Below, piece by piece: positions 60,201-64,000 of a DNA stretch of 64,000 nt. The DNA lies in NCBI GenBank assembly GCA_002914805.1, contig JXTB01000028.1, positions 297,069-361,068 of the forward strand, read 5' to 3'. Made by a program: the position numbers and the translations under genes. The notes beneath the pieces are model-generated. The model searched no databases and had not been told where the DNA came from. It saw nothing but the letters and a program-made list of their open reading frames with translations. Positions within the stretch are counted from its first letter, which is position 1; each line of letters begins with the position of its first letter. This stretch comes from Parasponia andersonii. Taxonomy: Eukaryota; Streptophyta; Magnoliopsida; Rosales; Cannabaceae.

Positions 60201-62297
60201 TGTTGGTCATTTGGTTGACATTTAGGAAATTGGAGCTGTTTGTATGGACTACCCAAAAATTGTGTTCTTCTAGCGTGTCCTGAAGTTTTACATATAAGGG
60301 AGGAGACACTTCATTTCATGAAAAGCACATAGATCAAAATAAAACTTACTTTGGTTGAATCCAATGGAATTTTAAAGTACTTTTGAGATAAGGAAAGGCT
60401 AAAATTCTAAAAAAAATTAATAATTTCCCCAGTCTAATTAATAATTTAATGATGTAGTTGCTTACTTTTCAAATACATAAGTTGCTATATGGCAGTTTAG
60501 TGTTGAGACAGCCATATTTTTTTTCCTTCTTCGGGGGCCAGTGACTTTTCCTTTCAAATTCTTGTACTGAAAAGGACAACCTCATTAAAATAATTGTAAG
60601 TCGAGCAATAACCATAATTATTAGTCTCTAAGCACAGGACCTGACCTGACTTGGTTGTGTGTAAGGATAATTTTGCACTTTAACCAGTTGCTTGAGTGTT
60701 GAGACAGCGAGTTTCCCCTCTTGTCTTGCTGCATGTTGTATATGCCTTGAGATTTCTTATAATGAAATGCATTAGCATCTCTAATCTTTTCAGTTTTTGT
60801 ATGCATACTCCTACTTTTGCTGCATCACAAAATCTTGATATTAGAAATTCCTGGGGTTCATTTGATATCAAGTGGGTGTTTGTGATTACAGGCAAGATTG
60901 TGCAGTCTACTTTGGAAGAATGTCGAGAAGCTTATGCAACCTGGATAAGCATGGTATCTTTTATTTTTATTTGTCTTTCTGTCTTCATCATATTATAATT
61001 TGTCTAATACATGTTGAATTGTTAATTTGTGATATGACTCATGTTAATTTAATGGATGTTTAATTGTTGATTCTTTCAGGCGCATGAATTGTTAAAGAAG
61101 AAGAACCTGGAAAAACAAAGAGGTTAGATTGGTATACACTTGCTTGGTTGGATGAGTTCCTTGGTGCATGATTTTTTTTTTTTTTTGGGCAATGGAAATG
61201 ATGAACCTGCTTATTCTGAAAAATTGAGTCATTCCTTCTGTAAAGCAAGGTGATGCATACAACTTTGTGTTTTAATATTTACTTTGTCCTTTGTTTCATT
61301 GGCAGACGAATGTCCTGTGGCTCCTGTTGCTTCAAACAGTGAAATACACTCCGAGAGAGAAGCAAAAGATGTGGAATCATCAGAGAGGATATATGAGTCA
61401 AGTGAACGTTCGAGAGAACAGAAGATTTCGGATTCTGTGGGTGTTAACCACCGAGTCAGCAGTCTATTTCAAGGAAAGTTGGGTGACGCTTCCTCTGTAA
61501 TATTGTGGTTCAGAGAATTTATGACAAGACTCTACTCATCTATGAAAAGTCAAGGCAACCTTTCCCTGGTTGTGGTTATCATTTTTTTCGTGATTCTCCT
61601 AATGCAGGTATGATTGGTAAATTTTTTAGTAGTTCATTTTAAGGTGAGCTCAATTAAGTAGTTGTATCCTAGTTATTATTTGACTACTATGATATGAACA
61701 AAAGTTTGCTTCGGAAAATGTGGTATGAAAACCCAAAAACAGAGTACGTAGTCTTGTTATTTTATGTCTTTTTCTTTTGACTCTTGTTGAGACACCTGTT
61801 TGTTTACTTTGAAATATGCTACTGGCTTAATTAAAATTTTGTCTACTTGACAAAGATTAAAATGGTAAGTCAAAAATTATTTTCCTTTCATGGCTAAATG
61901 AGCTCCTTTCTTTTGCTCTTTGTCGATTATGTTCATAAACTTGTTCGAACATCCTGCATTTACATCGTCATGTCTACTTTTTAACTTTTTATTAGCTCAA
62001 TTTACATTTTTATTTTATTTATATATATATATATATATATTTTTTCAGTTGAGCATACTTGCGCTTCTTGCAAGACCCCAACACATCCATGTAAACTCAC
62101 CAGCAGACTACATGATGGGCATGGACAGTGGAGGGGGAGGAAGATCATCTGAAGCTGTGATTTGGTTAGAGAAGCGCATTCACTATCTTAAAGATGAGAT
62201 GTACATGGTTGAGGCTCGGCTTGAGCGGGTGCGGCATGAGCATGCTCTTTTGAAAGCTCAACTTGAAAATCTAAAGCCTTCTAGTAAGCGTAGATAA
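54283..62297 (+). CDS. VAD1: VAD1-like GRAM and VASt domain membrane protein
   Basis: There are eighteen exons: 54283-54456, 54823-54882, 54963-55013, 55170-55235, 55829-55924, 56055-56156, 56611-56708, 56797-56984, 57534-57574, 57659-57746, 57862-57948, 58058-58112, 59269-59335, 59977-60076, 60892-60953, 61080-61122, 61306-61607 and 62049-62297. All junctions keep frame, giving 642 aa. The GRAM domain lies at about 65-180 (EEYRQLFRLPPEE, FYSNIFGFETK, KTAGIFPNAIEI) and the VASt domain at about 280-450 (SFQHPIKIYFGAKFGGCQET, GKIVQSTLEECREAY). A membrane segment follows at about 543-567 (LVVVIIFFVILLMQ), then a C-terminal coiled coil at about 598-632. This is the architecture of Arabidopsis VAD1, a regulator of vascular cell death and defence, and of the Lam/GRAMD1 sterol-transfer family at ER contact sites. 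Lipid binding here is inferred from the VASt fold. Confidence 0.96.
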
Positions 62298-63299
62298 CAT
62301 GTAGTTGTATATCTGTCTCATTCTTCGTGTTGATAAACGTATATGCTCTTTTTCTTTTCTTTTTATTTATTTTTTCATTGTCCTTGTGATTTTGTAATTT
62401 GAAGTGCTATTCAAAATCTGTGCAAAAGGACAGATAAACCGGGAAAAAAAAGGGAGAGAAGAAAAATGCTCCTCAAAGCTTAAACAAATAAGATTGAAGA
62501 GGGGTTACGAATCGTCTATGACTGATAGGGAACTGGTTATGTAGAGTGAAGAGTATGATCGTGTAACAAAAGAGTGGATTTGAACCACTGTACTGACATT
62601 GTAATTAGATCTCTTGTTGAAAACTTAAATTAGAATTCAAGCGCTGCACAGATATCTTCTTGAGCTAGTTACGCTCAGTATCTTCTTTTTCTTGGTTAAT
62701 TTTTAATCTCGTAGAGGAGAATTTATTGAATAGCGGAGAGGGAAAAAAAAAGCCCCTAGTCAGTAGGGACATCAGACCCAAATCCCACGAACAATTTATA
62801 TGATCCAAAAGCAAACGACAACTCTCAGAGCATTTATAAAAGGAAACCTAATAATATCCGAATATGTGAGCATTTATGAAAGAAACCCACTAATATCCGA
62901 ATATGCGATGCGCAAGTCCGATGCATATTAACCCTCACATGTACCAAACAACGACAGCAAGATGGGAAATCAAGCCTTCTCGAAGGCCGAAAGCCATGTT
63001 CAGTAAGTCTTGAGTTCCAACTTCATTGCCATGAGAAACTTTGACATTAACATGAGCAAGATTCTTCGAAGTATCTAGCAAAAGCATTGCATTCCCACTT
63101 CCTACCGGATTATGGAATATTTCTATGAGGTTTTCTTAGGTTACAAGGATAGAGGATGGTGTACTAGATATTCTGAGATGGCGGTGGTTGAGGTGGCAAC
63201 TTGAATTCAGGACTACTTGTTTCGAAGAGAATGAGCGTGCTAGCCATCCAATCTGAGCTAGTGGTTTCAAGGTTTCGATACAAATAAGCCAAGCGTCCT
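62298..63299. other. VAD1 3' flank and intergenic DNA
   Basis: No gene is seen. The first few hundred bases should include the VAD1 3' UTR. A small direct repeat (GAGCATTTATAAAAGGAAAC and GAGCATTTATGAAAGAAACC, each followed by C(T/C)AATAATATCCGAATATG-like sequence) lies at about 62828-62906. Confidence 0.5.
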
Positions 63300-63830
63300 T
63301 GTTAAACCAAATATAATTGTGGGGCCCGTTCCTGAACCTAGTAACTCAAGAGGGGCCACACGGATCGCACGTGATCTCACCTTCGGCTCTTGGGCCATCC
63401 AAGCGCAGAGGTCAGAAGCCTCAGGGTCCCTATACTGATCCCAGACTGTCCAGCCAGTCAGACCCCAACCGCGGCAGCTGGCGGTCTGAGGCCCCAAGGG
63501 TCTGCTGTCTAGGAACAGCGGCCCCTACCTCAACAGTTGTAGGGGTCAGAAGCCCCAAGGGTCTTCAGACAGGATACAATTGAGAGCAGCCCCCCCGGCT
63601 CCAGACTTGGACAGAGCATTTAATGCGTTTCTGTCAGGTGTGCGCGCAGGGACAAGCCGTCCTGACAGAACGGCGATTTGCCAAAATCTCGCTCCTGACA
63701 GATTGCAGCAGTAGGAGGCGGCGAAAATCAGGCCACGACAGCATAGAAGAGATTACAGAAATCTCGGCCCGTGACGGTAAAAAAGATCTTGAGGTGAAAG
63801 GTACTCATGATTTTTCCTGATATAGAAAAC
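63300..63830. mobile_element. GC-rich segment with short repeats, probable transposon part
   Basis: Its base composition is unlike the rest of the window. The motif GGTCAGAAGCCCCAAGGGTC occurs three times with variation (63410-63428, 63483-63502, 63544-63563). A 12-bp hairpin arm CGTT(T)CTGTCAGG pairs with CCTGACAGAACG around 63626-63673. Frames of 65-88 codons exist on both strands but match nothing I recognise. It could be part of an LTR or a leader of an element continuing past the window edge. Confidence 0.4.
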
Positions 63831-64000
63831 CGTGCTGTTCACTATCTGAGGACTAGATATATTGAAGCCATGCGTTCCCGAGAGGGGCATGTTGGCATAA
63901 AAAAACTGATACATAAAAAAGAAGAAGATAACACAAAGAAAGGGAGAGATAGAGATTATACTGATATATTTTTCTCCTTGCTACCAAAGCGCAAAGAAAA
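63831..64000. other. Window edge, continuation of the GC-rich segment's flank
   Basis: A-rich sequence without a recognisable gene. It may belong to the same mobile element as the GC-rich segment. Confidence 0.3.

Noticed and set aside
1-64000. CRISPR arrays, tRNA or rRNA genes, operons
   Set aside because: None is seen. The tandem repeats present lack regular spacers, and the gene structures are nuclear eukaryotic.

Overview
This window is nuclear DNA from a eudicot plant. It is AT-rich and full of transposons, and it holds six protein-coding genes. Five of them have spliced structures with GT-AG introns that I could follow base by base; the sixth has no intron. The plant origin rests on the gene families (plantacyanin, Casparian-strip CASP protein, AGC VIIIa kinase, VAD1) and on Tork-type Copia and LINE remains. 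I cannot name the species. A single undetermined base (N) at 11068 marks this as draft assembly.

Layout. 1-8782 is nested retrotransposon DNA: a decayed Tork/Tnt1-like Copia element (139-5186, minus strand) lies beside, and probably inside, an older LTR element whose 2.2-kb 5' LTR spans 6568-8782. 10334-11576 (+) is a two-exon plantacyanin gene with a tandemly duplicated promoter. 15828-23262 (-) is a complete 19-exon TAF5 gene (TFIID/WD40), with a repeat-bearing insertion in one intron. 24.1-30.1 kb is a foldback and transposon graveyard. 30269-31202 (+) is a CASP gene. 32219-35253 (-) is an AGC VIIIa (D6PK-like) kinase, convergent with CASP. 36.4-46.9 kb is gene-poor and contains a LINE fragment and a Mutator-like MITE. 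47009-47884 (+) is an intronless GT31 glycosyltransferase-like gene. 48.4-50.95 kb is a solo LTR of the same type as the one at 6.6-8.8 kb. 54283-62297 (+) is an 18-exon VAD1-like GRAM/VASt gene. The right edge carries an unidentified GC-rich segment.

The genes do not form a pathway. They are ordinary, independently expressed plant genes: general transcription, copper protein/cell wall, Casparian strip, auxin-transport-type kinase, glycosylation, and lipid/cell-death regulation. I saw no novel multi-gene system. The most notable structure is a direct non-coding duplication of about 2.4 kb (copy A about 12.96-15.38 kb; copy B about 37.3-41.0 kb). Aligning the two copies exposes later insertions, including a 587-bp retroposon with a perfect 13-bp target duplication. 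Also notable are the 2.2-2.5-kb LTR family, the 153-bp repeat insertion in TAF5, and possible alternative splicing that would make a GRAM-only VAD1 product.
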